Notes: generated by a model not told the origin, from the letters alone. Numbered from the stretch's first letter, positions 25,362-34,557 are shown. The stretch is DNA of 64,000 nt from an uncultured Monoglobus sp. (GCA_947628795.1 CANRBF010000008.1:62001-126000), one strand, 5' to 3'. Numbers and translations: made by a program.

Positions 25362-25442
25362 CTCTAACGGCGCCCAAGTTGGACTGATATTTAAAGAAAA
25401 ACGACAATGTTAACAATTTGTTCAACACTTTTTCACATTTTC

Positions 25443-25473
25443 TTAACCCATTTTCGAAAAAAGGGGGTATAAT
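25443..25473 (+). promoter_or_regulatory. Promoter of small RNA copy 2
   Basis: TTAACC at 25443-25448 and TATAAT at 25468-25473, the same 19-base spacing as copy 1. Confidence 0.6.
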
Positions 25474-25479
25474 AAATAT

Positions 25480-25566
25480 CGTAGCAAGTCATTGTTACAG
25501 AGTTAAAACATAACTCCCTCCCTTTTAATTTTTTGGACCGCTTTCCCCAAAGCGGTCATTTTTTTG
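25480..25566 (+). ncRNA. Candidate trans-acting small RNA, copy 2
   Basis: Paralogue of the RNA at 538-622: GTAGCAA/TTGTTAC hairpin (25481-25487/25492-25498), GAGTT/AACTC hairpin (25500-25504/25512-25516), the anti-Shine-Dalgarno CCTCCC (25517-25522) and a 9-bp terminator stem (25536-25544/25549-25557) with U7. The hairpin loops differ (GTCA against GTGA) while stems are conserved, and the terminator stem has a different sequence. This supports selection on structure and on the C-rich seed. Confidence 0.65.
25536..25566 (+). terminator. Intrinsic terminator of small RNA copy 2
   Basis: GACCGCTTT/AAAGCGGTC with a CCCC loop, then ATTTTTTTG. It abuts the convergent acetyltransferase gene. Confidence 0.85.
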
Positions 25567-26088
25567 CTATAAATTCAGCTCGTACAGGCAAAACTCTGGT
25601 ATTTCGGGGATGCTGCGCTTTAAATCCTTGGTACCCGCGTATTTAAAGCCCATCGACTCATACAGCCTCATCGCGGGCGTGTTCGTGGGCACCACATCGA
25701 GGCGCAGCGCCTTTTTGCCGCTCTCCCTCGCGATATTTACACACTCCTCTACCATGGTCCTGCCGATGCCTTTGCGGTAGAGCCGCGGATCGGAGGCGAG
25801 GGCGTGCACGGTCAGAACCTGATCGGGCCTAAAGTCCTCGCTCCATTCGCCGACCGAGTAGTCGCCCTGCGGGTCCTCGCAGATCACGAACAGGCCGAGG
25901 ATATTCCCGTCCTCGACGCAGGCGTGCAGACTGCCCTCGGCTATAGCCGCCTCCGCGCTGGCGCGGCCCGGATAATCGCCGGGCGTCCACTTGGGATAGT
26001 TTATATGCTCGGCGAGATACGCGGTCACCATGTCATAAAATTCCGCCGCCGCGTCGAGGTGCTTTGATTCGCATTTAATTATTTTCAT
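25567..26088 (-). CDS. GNAT-family N-acetyltransferase
   Basis: 173 residues from the ATG at 26088 (GGAGAT upstream). The GNAT fold is clear: strand 4 'VLTVHALASDPRLYRKGIGRTMVEECVNIARESG' with the acetyl-CoA pyrophosphate loop R-x-x-G-I-G, then 'ALRLDVVPTNTPAMRLYESMGFKYAG'. The acceptor is unknown. Last gene of a probable operon GH3-rhodanese, aldo/keto reductase, acetyltransferase with gaps of about 20 bases. Confidence 0.88.
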   Translation of the reverse strand: MKIIKCESKHLDAAAEFYDMVTAYLAEHINYPKWTPGDYPGRASAEAAIAEGSLHACVEDGNILGLFVICEDPQGDYSVGEWSEDFRPDQVLTVHALASDPRLYRKGIGRTMVEECVNIARESGKKALRLDVVPTNTPAMRLYESMGFKYAGTKDLKRSIPEIPEFCLYELNL

Positions 26089-26107
26089 ATGTATCTCCGA
26101 TCCCGGT

Positions 26108-27139
26108 TTAAACTTTGACCTCTCCGGCGAGGACTTTTTTGTAGTCCTCGTAGTTTTTCTTAAGAAGCTTGGGCGTGTTGAGCTCATACGGACATTTTGA
26201 CCTGCATTGTCCGCAATTTACGCAGTTCTCAATCTTTTTCATCTCGGCCTGCATCGCGTCGGTCAGCCACGCCTTGGAGGGCGCGCGCCGCAGCATCAGC
26301 GACATTCTGGCGCAGTTGTTTATCAAGATACCCGCGGGGCAGGGCATGCAGTAGCCGCAGCCTCGGCAAAATTCGCCGCTGAGCTCGTTTTTTTCGCTCT
26401 CGATATATTCCCTTATCTCGTCGGTCATTTTTGGCGTGTTTTCAAAATAGGCGAGCCACTCGTCAAGTTCGCCCTCGCGCTGGATGCCCCAAATGGGGAG
26501 CACGTTGTTAAACTGCGAGATAAACGCCATAGCCGCCTCGGAGCGCGTTATCAGTCCGCCCGACAGCCCTTTCATGGCGATAAATCCCACGCCGTTTTTC
26601 TCGCACAGCTTTACCAGCTCGATCTCGCGCTCGGACGAAAGATAGCTGAACGGGTACTGGAGCGTTTCGTATAGTCCCGATTCGGCTATGTCAAAAGCCA
26701 CACGGATCTTGTGCGCCGTTATGCCGATATGCCTGATCTTGCCCTGCTCCTTTGCCTTGAGCATACACTCATACATGCCCGTGCCGTCTCCGGGCGCGTA
26801 GCATCTGTCGGCGCAGTGCAGCTGGTATATGTCGATATAGTCGGTCTTGAGCAGTTTAAGCGAGGTGTCGAGCCGTTCCCAAAACTCCTCGGGCGTGTGA
26901 GCCATGGTTTTGGTGGCGATATACATCTTATCGCGCACGCCCATGCCTCCGAATGCCAGGCCCAGCTTTTCCTCGCTGTCGCTGTAGGCTCGGGCGGTGT
27001 CGAAAAAGTTCATGCCGCCCTCGTATGCCCTGCGCAGAATTTTCACCGCCGTATCCTTGTCGGCCCTCTGTATCGGCAGCGCGCCGAACGCGTTTTGAGG
27101 GACGGTTATGCCCGTTTTTCCCAATGTCACATTTTTCAT
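26108..27139 (-). CDS. Aldo/keto reductase with C-terminal ferredoxin domain
   Basis: 343 residues. An AKR TIM barrel (residues 1-255) has the tetrad pieces 'FDTARAYSDSEEKLG', 'IATKTMA' and 'YQLHC'. Then come two cysteine clusters, 'CRGCGYCMPCPAGI' and 'CVNCGQCRSKCPYEL', which would bind 4Fe-4S clusters. Such AKR-ferredoxin fusions are abundant in anaerobes and presumably pass electrons between NAD(P)H chemistry and ferredoxin. It lies 20 bases downstream of the GH3-rhodanese gene, which suggests conversion of a sugar released by the glycosidase. The start follows GGAGAT. Confidence 0.9.
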   Translation of the reverse strand: MKNVTLGKTGITVPQNAFGALPIQRADKDTAVKILRRAYEGGMNFFDTARAYSDSEEKLGLAFGGMGVRDKMYIATKTMAHTPEEFWERLDTSLKLLKTDYIDIYQLHCADRCYAPGDGTGMYECMLKAKEQGKIRHIGITAHKIRVAFDIAESGLYETLQYPFSYLSSEREIELVKLCEKNGVGFIAMKGLSGGLITRSEAAMAFISQFNNVLPIWGIQREGELDEWLAYFENTPKMTDEIREYIESEKNELSGEFCRGCGYCMPCPAGILINNCARMSLMLRRAPSKAWLTDAMQAEMKKIENCVNCGQCRSKCPYELNTPKLLKKNYEDYKKVLAGEVKV

Positions 27140-27159
27140 TTTATCATCTCCAATTTTTA

Positions 27160-30100
27160 TTAAACCAAATAATAAACGTTTTCAAATCCCATTTCCTTGG
27201 CGCGCAGCACCGCCTCGGCGGACCAAATTCCTCTGTTGCAGCAGAACACGATCTTGGTTCCGCGACCGTAGGTCGATATCTTTTGGAGCTCATTAAGGGG
27301 CACATTGACCGCGCCCTCTATCCTCGCGGGCTCGGCTTTGAACACCTCGCGCTCGCGCACGTCTATCGCGGCGGCGCCTCCCGCGATCAGAGCCATCGCC
27401 TCGTCGAGGCTTATTTGATCGGCGCCCATGGCGGTCATCGAGATCTCTTTTCTCTCGTCCGCACCGTCTCCGCGCAGGGTCATAACTCCGTCCGTAATAT
27501 CTATGCACTTTATGTCAAAATCGCAGACCTTTTTGCGCTTTCGGCATTTTGGGCAGTCGGTGATTATTATCACCTCTCCGCCGTAGCAGCCCGCGTACAG
27601 CCTGTCTTTGTATGCCGCTATGCCGCAAATCTTCGGCGGCTCGTCAAAGCCGAGAACGCTCAGATCGACCTCGCTCCACTGTCTGCCCGTGTCGCTGAGA
27701 TATATTTTATCATCGCCGTTTTCGCTTCTGTCAAGCCTCGCGAATCCTATATCCGCACCGAGACTTTGGATAGTCTTTTGCTTCGGCTCCGCTCCGCCGC
27801 GATAGTCGACGATCACGGCGTACAGGCTCTTGTTCGCGCCTCCGCCGTAGGTGTAGACCGGAGCCGTCGTGTCGGCAATCTCGGCGGATACGACCGTTTT
27901 ATGCCCGGGACGCGAGAGCCCCGACGCCATACGCACGCCGTTTTGGACTATGTACTGCTCTCTGTCCTCGCCGCCGTCGAATATGACCGTCACGCGGCAG
28001 GGGGCCTCGGGAGTGAAAAACAGACACGCCCTGTCCTCGCCGCCTTCTCCGCCCTGCCAGTCGCGGGTAAACTTCAGCTTTTCTCCGACGCTCTCAAAGT
28101 CATACTCGGTGCAGGTGTGGTATTTCAGCGGCCCGTAGCCCGTGAGACCGTTGATCTCGGGCAGCTTGACCGCGCCGCTCTTGTCAAACAGCGCCGCGTA
28201 GGCCGGGTCACTCGCGGAATATATCATGCGGCGCGTAGCTTTAGGCGCGGAATACCTGAGCCTTGTCTCGGCTCCGCAAAGATTGAGAGTGATCTCCTCC
28301 CCCTCTTTCGCGCCGGTCTCGATCTCGTATATACCGCCGCCACAAACCGCCGCAGTCTTTTCTCCGCAGCGCAGCGTGTCGGGCTTCGGCTCTCCGACGC
28401 CGACATAATTCACATAAGCGTCAGCTTTGCCGCCGGTGCCGCACTCGACTGCGGCGATCTTATAAGGAGCATCGGCATCCGTCTTTTCGTATATCATTTT
28501 AAATTTGTCAATATCGGCGCCGCCCGACGCGAGCCCGATATCGGCAAGGCCGCCAAAGCCGCGACATTTGAAAATCGCCGCGGGGTCCGCCTTGAGCGTG
28601 ATCTCGCTCCAGTCATCGGTCGGCTCCGCTATTCCCTCGGCGATCACCGCGCCGCCCGATATGAGCCGAACCGCGGCCGCAGGGCCGCCGAGACGGTACC
28701 TCAGACAAACCTCTTTCAAATTCTCGATTTTCAGGCCGCAGTATTCCAAAACGTGCGCTCCGGTATTCGCGGCGCAGCCTCCGCTTTCCGTTCCGCAGTC
28801 TCTCGCGGTCAGGTCGGCGCCGCCTCCGTTATCGGCGGTCTCGGCCTCGATCGGCAGATTTATGTATATAAGACTTTCACCGCGGCGCAGATTTTCAATA
28901 TCGACCGCGCGGATTCTCACAAGACCGCAGCCCGACGCGGTCAGCTTTTTATCTTTAAGCTCGGCGATTTTTCGGTTCGAGCCGCTAAGATCCTCCACGC
29001 TCCACGCGGCGCCGATCTCAGCTCCCGTTCCGTCTTTGGCGATAAGCGCATATTCTCCGAGCTTTTCTATAACGCCGTTTTTTGCGCCGACAGCCTCGAC
29101 CGCAAGGCTCATTTCAAGTTTGTCGGGCTCAACGTTTTCAAGACTGCGAAGCGTTTCATCAAGCGCTGTTTTCAACTCGTCAAGCTTGACCGCGCCTTTA
29201 ATTCGGGCCGCGCCCTTTGCGTATATTTCATCAAGCAGCTTTATGTTGTTTTCCGAATAAGCCTCGGCGCGCAGGCCGCTCCGAGCGGCTCTGAGCTTTG
29301 CCTCGGCCTCGGCTTTGCTTTTTTCGTCGGCCTTAAGTTCGGGGATATTCACGATCGGGAACCGGGCGCTCTTTGTCTCGCCGCCGAATGTGACAGACGC
29401 TATGATAGTTGTGACGCCGCCGCAAGGCCCGGGCAGGACTGTTCCGTCCGCCTCCGTCCGCGCGATCTCCTCGTTATCGCTTTTGTATTTTGTATTGGTT
29501 TCGTTCAGCTTGAGAAAGCTCTCGTCGGTCAGCGCCGCGGAGAGTTCCGCGCGAACGCTTGTGACCGTCTCGACTATATCTCCGCTTACCAGTCCGCGAA
29601 CTATCACGCCGCTCGGCAGCACCGCAACGGTTTTGAGCGCGGGAGTTATGCCGCGCATGATCTCAAATTCCGCCGAAAGGCTCTGATCGGCCGAGTTTTT
29701 CGCCGCGTATATTTTGTATTTTCCCGGATGGACCATCATTTTTTGCACCGCCTCGTCAAAAAATCCCAAATCGCGCACGCTTATCTTCGCCGCGGCGGTC
29801 TTGGTCTCCCCAGGCTTTAGACCGAGCTTTTCAAAGCCCACAAGGCATATCTTCGGCAGCCCCTCGATATTCGGGATGCCCGCGTAGAACTGCACGGTCT
29901 CCATACCGAAAACGCCGCCGATATTCGTGACGTCGACAAGAGCCTCGATCTCGCCGTCGGCGTCAGCCGCGGAGCTTGAGAGCCTCAGGTTTTTATATTC
30001 AAATTTTGTATAGCTCAGTCCGAACCCGAACGGGTAGACCGGTGTATTTTTATAATATCTGTATGTCCTGCCGGGAAAGTCTTTTTTGCCGTCCGACTTT

Positions 30101-32178
30101 ATTTCGTAGTTGTTATAGTATCGGGTAATGCCGTCGGCGCCCACGGTTCCCTTGACGCCAACGGGCATTTTTTCAAGGTCTGAGTTTTTGTACCATGTGG
30201 TCGTCAGCTTGCCCGAGGGATCGACCGCGCCGCACAGCACTCTACCGATAGCCGAGCCCTGGGTCTGGCCGTTGTACGACGTCCAAAGTATCGCCCTCGC
30301 GCCTTTTTCAAAAGGTTCGACGTCTATCTGACCCACCGTTTGCAGCGCGACGACCGTCTTTTCGGGGTACGTTTCTGTGAGCGCGCGGACGTGGGCCTGG
30401 CTCTCGGGCAGCGCGATACTGCCCCGGTCGTTGAACTCCGCCGAGTCGGAAAGGGTCGTGCCCGCGTAGGCAATTATGACATCCGCCTCGTCGAGCTCTT
30501 TTCTGTATTTGTCAACCGAGAACATGCCCGCCTCGGCCTCAAACTCGATATAAAGGTCTGCGGTCTCGCAGTAGCCGCCCGCCTCTCCGGTATAGCCGCC
30601 CTTTGGGTCGGAGGCTTTAAGCTCCGCCACCTGAGGACCGCCGAAGCCGTAGTACAGCTTGGCTTTGCCTCCCGCAAGCGGCTCGATATCGGCCTCGACC
30701 GAAACGACGTCTCTGAAATCAACGCTCGGGATCAGCGCCGCTCCCTTTCGGGTCACTCCGAAAAATCCGGCCTCCGCGCTCTTCATGCCCTCGGCTCGCG
30801 CCGCGCCGAGATCGATTTCTCTCGTTCCGCCGTTTTTCAGCAAAAGCCTCATGCCTCGTATGTTCATCAGCGGTGTGTCGTCGGTGGCGCCGCCCAAATA
30901 TTTGAGCTCGGCGCCCGGGCAGGTTTTTTTAAGCTCCGCCGATATTCCCTCAAGGGGCGTGACGGTATGCTCGGGCGAGCCCGAGTAGTCGCCCAGAACG
31001 ATCTCGTCCGCCAAAGCGCCGACCAACGCCGCGCTCTTTATGCTTTTGTCAAGCGGCAGTATGCCGTCGTTTTTCAGCAGCACCCACGACTGCTCGGCTA
31101 CCTCCTCGGCAACCGCAATATGCTCGGGCGTCTCCAGCACGTCCGCGGTTATTTCTCCGTAGGGCGGGTTTTTGTCAAACTCGCCTGTGCGCATCCTTTG
31201 AAGAAACAAATTGTATATGTTTATATTCAGCTCGTCCTCGGTTATGCTGCCGTTTTTCACCGCCTCAAGCACGCTGCCGGCCGAGGCCGAGTATCCGCAG
31301 TCGGTGTCGGCTCCGCTCAGAAAGCCTTTAACCGTCGCCGCCGACTGCGGCACGTTTTTTATATCTTCATTCGGAAACAGCACGGCCTTGTAGGCCGCGG
31401 TATTGTTAAGGTCGCCGAACGCGCCGCAGTCGCCCGTGACATAGCCTTTAAAGCCCCAGGTGCGGCGCAGCAGGTCTTTTAAAATATACGGATTCGCCGT
31501 GGCGGGAACGTAGTCATAGAGCAGCTCGCCGCCGCGGTATATCGTGGTCGCGTTGTACGAACTCATGGCCGAGGCGGGGGCCGCGTTTTCAACTATGTTT
31601 TGAAACACGCGGGCGTAGTAGTCGCGCAGGGTCCGCTCGCTCATGACCGAGGTTCCCACGCGGCGCTCCTTTTCCACGTTGTTGGCGACAAAATGCTTGA
31701 CCGTCGCGATGGTCTTTATATACTTTTTGTCATCGCCCTGCATTCCCTTGACGAACTCGCTTCCGAGCCTGCCGCTGAGAAACGGGTCCTCGCCGTAGGT
31801 CTCCTCGTTTCTGCCCCAGCGCGGGTCCCGCGCCATATTGACGGTCGGACTCCAGTACGAGAGATCGGTGCGCGGATTTTTTCCTCGCGCCTCGGTCGAG
31901 GTTATCTCGGCCGCTCGGCGCACCAGATCAAGGTTCCAGGTGTTTGACATGGATAGGCTTGTGGGGAAGCTGGTCGCCTTGCCCTGCCGCGCCACGCCGT
32001 GCAGCGCCTCGCGCCAGTAGTTATAGGCCGAAACCCCCAGACGCGGGATCGCCGCCGCCTCGTTTTTAAGCTGCGCCGCCTTTTCCTCGAGCGTCATGCG
32101 CGAGACTAAGTCAGCAGCGCGCTCCTCAAATGAGAGGTTCTCGTCAAGATACGCGGGTATTTTTTTGCTGTTTGCCAT
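27160..32178 (-). CDS. Giant GH3 glycosidase with C-terminal rhodanese domain
   Basis: 1672 residues from the ATG at 32178. The N-terminal GH3 barrel (about 20-330) includes 'YWREALHGVARQGKATSFPTS', 'KHFVANN' and the nucleophile region 'YVTGDCGAFGDL' (GDC in place of SDW). The GH3 C domain ('SWVLLKNDGILPLDKS') carries a PA14-like insert and is followed by an Fn3-like domain. Then come beta-rich carbohydrate-binding-like segments, a coiled region, a CxxC pair ('CPKCRKRKKVC') and finally a rhodanese domain with active-site loop 'CCNRGIWSAEAV'. There is no signal peptide, so it appears cytoplasmic. Likely a beta-glucosidase or beta-xylosidase; the sulfurtransferase tail is very unusual. Operon with AKR and GNAT genes, divergent from an AraC regulator. 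Confidence 0.88.
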   Translation of the reverse strand: MANSKKIPAYLDENLSFEERAADLVSRMTLEEKAAQLKNEAAAIPRLGVSAYNYWREALHGVARQGKATSFPTSLSMSNTWNLDLVRRAAEITSTEARGKNPRTDLSYWSPTVNMARDPRWGRNEETYGEDPFLSGRLGSEFVKGMQGDDKKYIKTIATVKHFVANNVEKERRVGTSVMSERTLRDYYARVFQNIVENAAPASAMSSYNATTIYRGGELLYDYVPATANPYILKDLLRRTWGFKGYVTGDCGAFGDLNNTAAYKAVLFPNEDIKNVPQSAATVKGFLSGADTDCGYSASAGSVLEAVKNGSITEDELNINIYNLFLQRMRTGEFDKNPPYGEITADVLETPEHIAVAEEVAEQSWVLLKNDGILPLDKSIKSAALVGALADEIVLGDYSGSPEHTVTPLEGISAELKKTCPGAELKYLGGATDDTPLMNIRGMRLLLKNGGTREIDLGAARAEGMKSAEAGFFGVTRKGAALIPSVDFRDVVSVEADIEPLAGGKAKLYYGFGGPQVAELKASDPKGGYTGEAGGYCETADLYIEFEAEAGMFSVDKYRKELDEADVIIAYAGTTLSDSAEFNDRGSIALPESQAHVRALTETYPEKTVVALQTVGQIDVEPFEKGARAILWTSYNGQTQGSAIGRVLCGAVDPSGKLTTTWYKNSDLEKMPVGVKGTVGADGITRYYNNYEIKSDGKKDFPGRTYRYYKNTPVYPFGFGLSYTKFEYKNLRLSSSAADADGEIEALVDVTNIGGVFGMETVQFYAGIPNIEGLPKICLVGFEKLGLKPGETKTAAAKISVRDLGFFDEAVQKMMVHPGKYKIYAAKNSADQSLSAEFEIMRGITPALKTVAVLPSGVIVRGLVSGDIVETVTSVRAELSAALTDESFLKLNETNTKYKSDNEEIARTEADGTVLPGPCGGVTTIIASVTFGGETKSARFPIVNIPELKADEKSKAEAEAKLRAARSGLRAEAYSENNIKLLDEIYAKGAARIKGAVKLDELKTALDETLRSLENVEPDKLEMSLAVEAVGAKNGVIEKLGEYALIAKDGTGAEIGAAWSVEDLSGSNRKIAELKDKKLTASGCGLVRIRAVDIENLRRGESLIYINLPIEAETADNGGGADLTARDCGTESGGCAANTGAHVLEYCGLKIENLKEVCLRYRLGGPAAAVRLISGGAVIAEGIAEPTDDWSEITLKADPAAIFKCRGFGGLADIGLASGGADIDKFKMIYEKTDADAPYKIAAVECGTGGKADAYVNYVGVGEPKPDTLRCGEKTAAVCGGGIYEIETGAKEGEEITLNLCGAETRLRYSAPKATRRMIYSASDPAYAALFDKSGAVKLPEINGLTGYGPLKYHTCTEYDFESVGEKLKFTRDWQGGEGGEDRACLFFTPEAPCRVTVIFDGGEDREQYIVQNGVRMASGLSRPGHKTVVSAEIADTTAPVYTYGGGANKSLYAVIVDYRGGAEPKQKTIQSLGADIGFARLDRSENGDDKIYLSDTGRQWSEVDLSVLGFDEPPKICGIAAYKDRLYAGCYGGEVIIITDCPKCRKRKKVCDFDIKCIDITDGVMTLRGDGADERKEISMTAMGADQISLDEAMALIAGGAAAIDVREREVFKAEPARIEGAVNVPLNELQKISTYGRGTKIVFCCNRGIWSAEAVLRAKEMGFENVYYLV

Positions 32179-32228
32179 ATTCTTTCCGCCTTTCGATATT
32201 GTAACGGTCATTGCTCAAATTAATATAT

Positions 32229-32273
32229 GTTAAAATTTTTATTCTTGTATTTTAACTTATAATGCGCTATAAT
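32229..32273 (+). promoter_or_regulatory. AraC-gene promoter and divergent operator
   Basis: TTGTAT (32245-32250), 17-base spacer, TATAAT (32268-32273). An inverted repeat GTTAAAAT-N12-ATTTTAAC (32229-32256) overlaps the -35 and lies in the shared region with the GH3 gene, a plausible site for the AraC protein. Confidence 0.55.
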
Positions 32274-32331
32274 AATAGTCGGTAAAATCAAAATACAAGC
32301 CAAAATTTGCTGTTTTCGGGAGGTAATTTTT

Positions 32332-33123
32332 ATGGTGCCTTTTTATGAGATCCAGCCGTCGGACCTTAACGTGATCCACAACTACCGCGAGATCAGGTTC
32401 CACGCCCATCTGCACAAGCATATCGAGATCGTGTATGTTTTCGAGGGCGGCCAGCACGTGAATATCGACGGCAAAAAATACGAGGTCAAGGCCGGACAGG
32501 CCGCGATAATCTTTCCGGACATCGTGCACCACTACTACCGCGATAATCTGCGCCCCGCCGACGGGGTGCTTGTGATCTGCCACCCGAGGATATTCGGAAA
32601 CATTTTTCCCGATATTTCCAACTCGCGGCCCGAGTCTCCTCTTATAACGGAAGTGGACAAGGAAACGGCCTGCGCCTTCACGGGGATCGCGGACTGCACC
32701 TCGTTTTCCGAAAAACTCGGTTGGTCTTTGGTAATTATATCAAAGCTTCTGAAAAAAATCAAGATAAATAAGGATAAACATATACCCGTTGAGAGCCTCG
32801 CGGAAAAAATGATAGAATACATCTCGCTCAATTTCAAGCAGGACATTTCTCTCGATACTCTGGCCGAGGAATTCAGCGTCAGCAAATATTATATTTCGCA
32901 TATATTTTCAAACAGGATACGTATCAATTTCCGCAGCTATCTGGCTCTGCTCCGCACCGAGTACGCCGCGGGACTTATACGCTCGACGAACGACAGCATA
33001 ACAAACATCTGCCTGAACGCGGGATTTTCCAGTCAGCGGACCTTCAACCGCGCGTTCAAGCAGATATACGGCGTGACGCCGAGAGAGTATAAAAACAATA
33101 TCAGCGAGTTCTATAAAAATTAA
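32332..33123 (+). CDS. AraC-family transcriptional regulator with cupin sensor
   Basis: 263 residues. The N-terminal cupin-type ligand domain (about 15-100; 'FHAHLHKHIEIVYVFEGGQHVNIDGKKYEV', 'IIFPDIVHHYY') is followed by two AraC helix-turn-helix motifs ('ISLDTLAEEFSVSKYYISHIFSN' and 'SITNICLNAGFSSQRTFNRAFKQIYGVTPREYK'). Regulators of this form sense mono- or oligosaccharides. Its position back to back with the GH3 operon makes that operon the likely target. The start follows GGGAGG. Confidence 0.9.
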   Translation: MVPFYEIQPSDLNVIHNYREIRFHAHLHKHIEIVYVFEGGQHVNIDGKKYEVKAGQAAIIFPDIVHHYYRDNLRPADGVLVICHPRIFGNIFPDISNSRPESPLITEVDKETACAFTGIADCTSFSEKLGWSLVIISKLLKKIKINKDKHIPVESLAEKMIEYISLNFKQDISLDTLAEEFSVSKYYISHIFSNRIRINFRSYLALLRTEYAAGLIRSTNDSITNICLNAGFSSQRTFNRAFKQIYGVTPREYKNNISEFYKN

Positions 33124-33125
33124 AG

Positions 33126-34373
33126 CTAAACTGTCATCGTGTTGGGCATCACGGGATTTATTTCCTTTTCGCCGGGGAGCTTCAGATCGCCCATCAGGCC
33201 CGCGTACGAGACGGCGTATTTGCCGTACATTCCGCGGATATTCTCCATCGCGGTCTCTATGCGGTCGCGCTTGAGCTCGCGGTTTATATTGTCGAACATG
33301 CTCACCTGGGCGGGCTCGTTCTCGTCCGTCAGATATATGGCGCGGACGGAGACCGCCCGAACCTGGAGCCTTCGGTCATAATTTTCGGAAAACAGCTCAA
33401 AGCCCCTCTCGGTCAGCTCGCGCGAGCCGCGGACGGGCTTTTTGAATATCCGCTGATACTCGCGGCTTTTGAGCTCGGTGTCCTTTATCGAGACCGACAC
33501 GCCTCGCGCCATGAACCCATGCTTGCGCAGCCTGTGAGAGATGTCGCGGCACAGGGCGAACATGACCTTGCGCACCTCCGCGTCGCTGCCGAGATCGGCG
33601 GTGCAGGTTATTCCGTGCCCTATCGACTTTATCGGCGGCGCACAGCCGCTCGGCGACACGCTCACTCCGCCTTGGCCGCGAGCGAAGGCGCTCAGCCTGA
33701 CACCGTTTACGCCAAGCCAGCCGCGCAGATGCTCCGGGTCGGCCTCAGCCAGCTGACCGATGGTGTATATGCCGTGCCGCGCCAGCTTTCTCGCGGTGGC
33801 GCGGCCCACGCCCAGCAGTTCGGACGCGGGAAGACCCCATATCTTTTCGCGGAAATTTTCGCGGTCTATGCAGGTCACCGCGTCGGGCTTTTTCATATCG
33901 GAACCCAGCTTGGCGAAAATTTTGTTGAACGACACGCCCACCGAGACCGTGAGCCCCAGTTCGCGCTTTATGTCGCGCCTGATACTGTCGGCGATCTCGC
34001 GGCCCGAGCCGAACAGCAGCGTGCTGCCGCTGACGTCCAGCCAGCACTCGTCGAGGCCGAAAGGCTCGATAAGATCGGTGTATCTGTAATATATCTCCCG
34101 CGCCAGCTTTGAATATTTCATATAAATATCAAAATGCGGGTCGACCGTGACAAGCATCGGGCACTTTCTCAAAGCCTGCCACACAGGCTCGCCGGTGGCG
34201 ACGCCCAGCGCCTTCGCCTTTTCGTTTTTCGCCAGCACGATGCCGTGTCGGTCCTTCTGCCTGCCGCAGACCGCCACATACTTATCCCGAAGCTCGGGGT
34301 TTAACATGCACTCCACCGAGGCATAAAAGTTATTCATATCGCTGTGGAGTATTATTTTTTCTTTGCTTTTCAT
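33126..34373 (-). CDS. dinB: DNA polymerase IV (Y family)
   Basis: 415 residues from the ATG at 34373 (GGAG upstream). Y-family polymerase motifs: 'HSDMNNFYASVECML' (first metal Asp), 'YYRYTDLIEPFGLDECWLDVSG' (catalytic Asp-Glu), 'SVGVSFNKIFAKLGSDMKKP', helix-hairpin-helix 'LLGVGRATARKLARHGIYTIGQL', and the little-finger domain after about 240. It copies past DNA lesions. Its stop is 2 bases from the convergent AraC gene. The promoter region carries several TTTCGTA-type palindromes. Confidence 0.93.
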   Translation of the reverse strand: MKSKEKIILHSDMNNFYASVECMLNPELRDKYVAVCGRQKDRHGIVLAKNEKAKALGVATGEPVWQALRKCPMLVTVDPHFDIYMKYSKLAREIYYRYTDLIEPFGLDECWLDVSGSTLLFGSGREIADSIRRDIKRELGLTVSVGVSFNKIFAKLGSDMKKPDAVTCIDRENFREKIWGLPASELLGVGRATARKLARHGIYTIGQLAEADPEHLRGWLGVNGVRLSAFARGQGGVSVSPSGCAPPIKSIGHGITCTADLGSDAEVRKVMFALCRDISHRLRKHGFMARGVSVSIKDTELKSREYQRIFKKPVRGSRELTERGFELFSENYDRRLQVRAVSVRAIYLTDENEPAQVSMFDNINRELKRDRIETAMENIRGMYGKYAVSYAGLMGDLKLPGEKEINPVMPNTMTV

Positions 34374-34422
34374 AAGATCGGCTCCAATATAGTTATCGGC
34401 TAAAATCATAATGTGAAAATTA

Positions 34423-34491
34423 TTTTCGTATCACGCTTTTATTATACGAAATTATTTTGCGTTTGTCAAGGTGTACACGCAAATAACTTTC
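34423..34491 (-). promoter_or_regulatory. dinB promoter with two flanking inverted repeats
   Basis: Minus-strand TTGACA (34464-34469), 17-base spacer, TATAAT (34441-34446). One inverted repeat, TTTCGTAT-N12-ATACGAAA (34424-34451), covers the -10 and start site; a second, TTTGCGT-N14-ACGCAAA (34456-34483), covers the -35. Neither is a canonical Bacillus LexA box. Confidence 0.65.
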
Positions 34492-34528
34492 GTAAAATTT
34501 TTACTTTAAAACGGGAACAAAACCGCTG

Positions 34529-34557
34529 TTGAAATCGTCTAAATAATATGGTATAAT
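34529..34557 (+). promoter_or_regulatory. Promoter of the stalk-domain protein gene
   Basis: TTGAAA (34529-34534), 17-base spacer, TATAAT (34552-34557). Confidence 0.7.

Noticed and set aside
26953-29820. A 955-codon plus-strand open frame opposite the GH3-rhodanese gene
   Set aside because: It is antisense to a gene with clear domains on the minus strand; its Arg/Ala/Val-rich composition is the product of codon bias on the opposite strand and no motif is recognisable.
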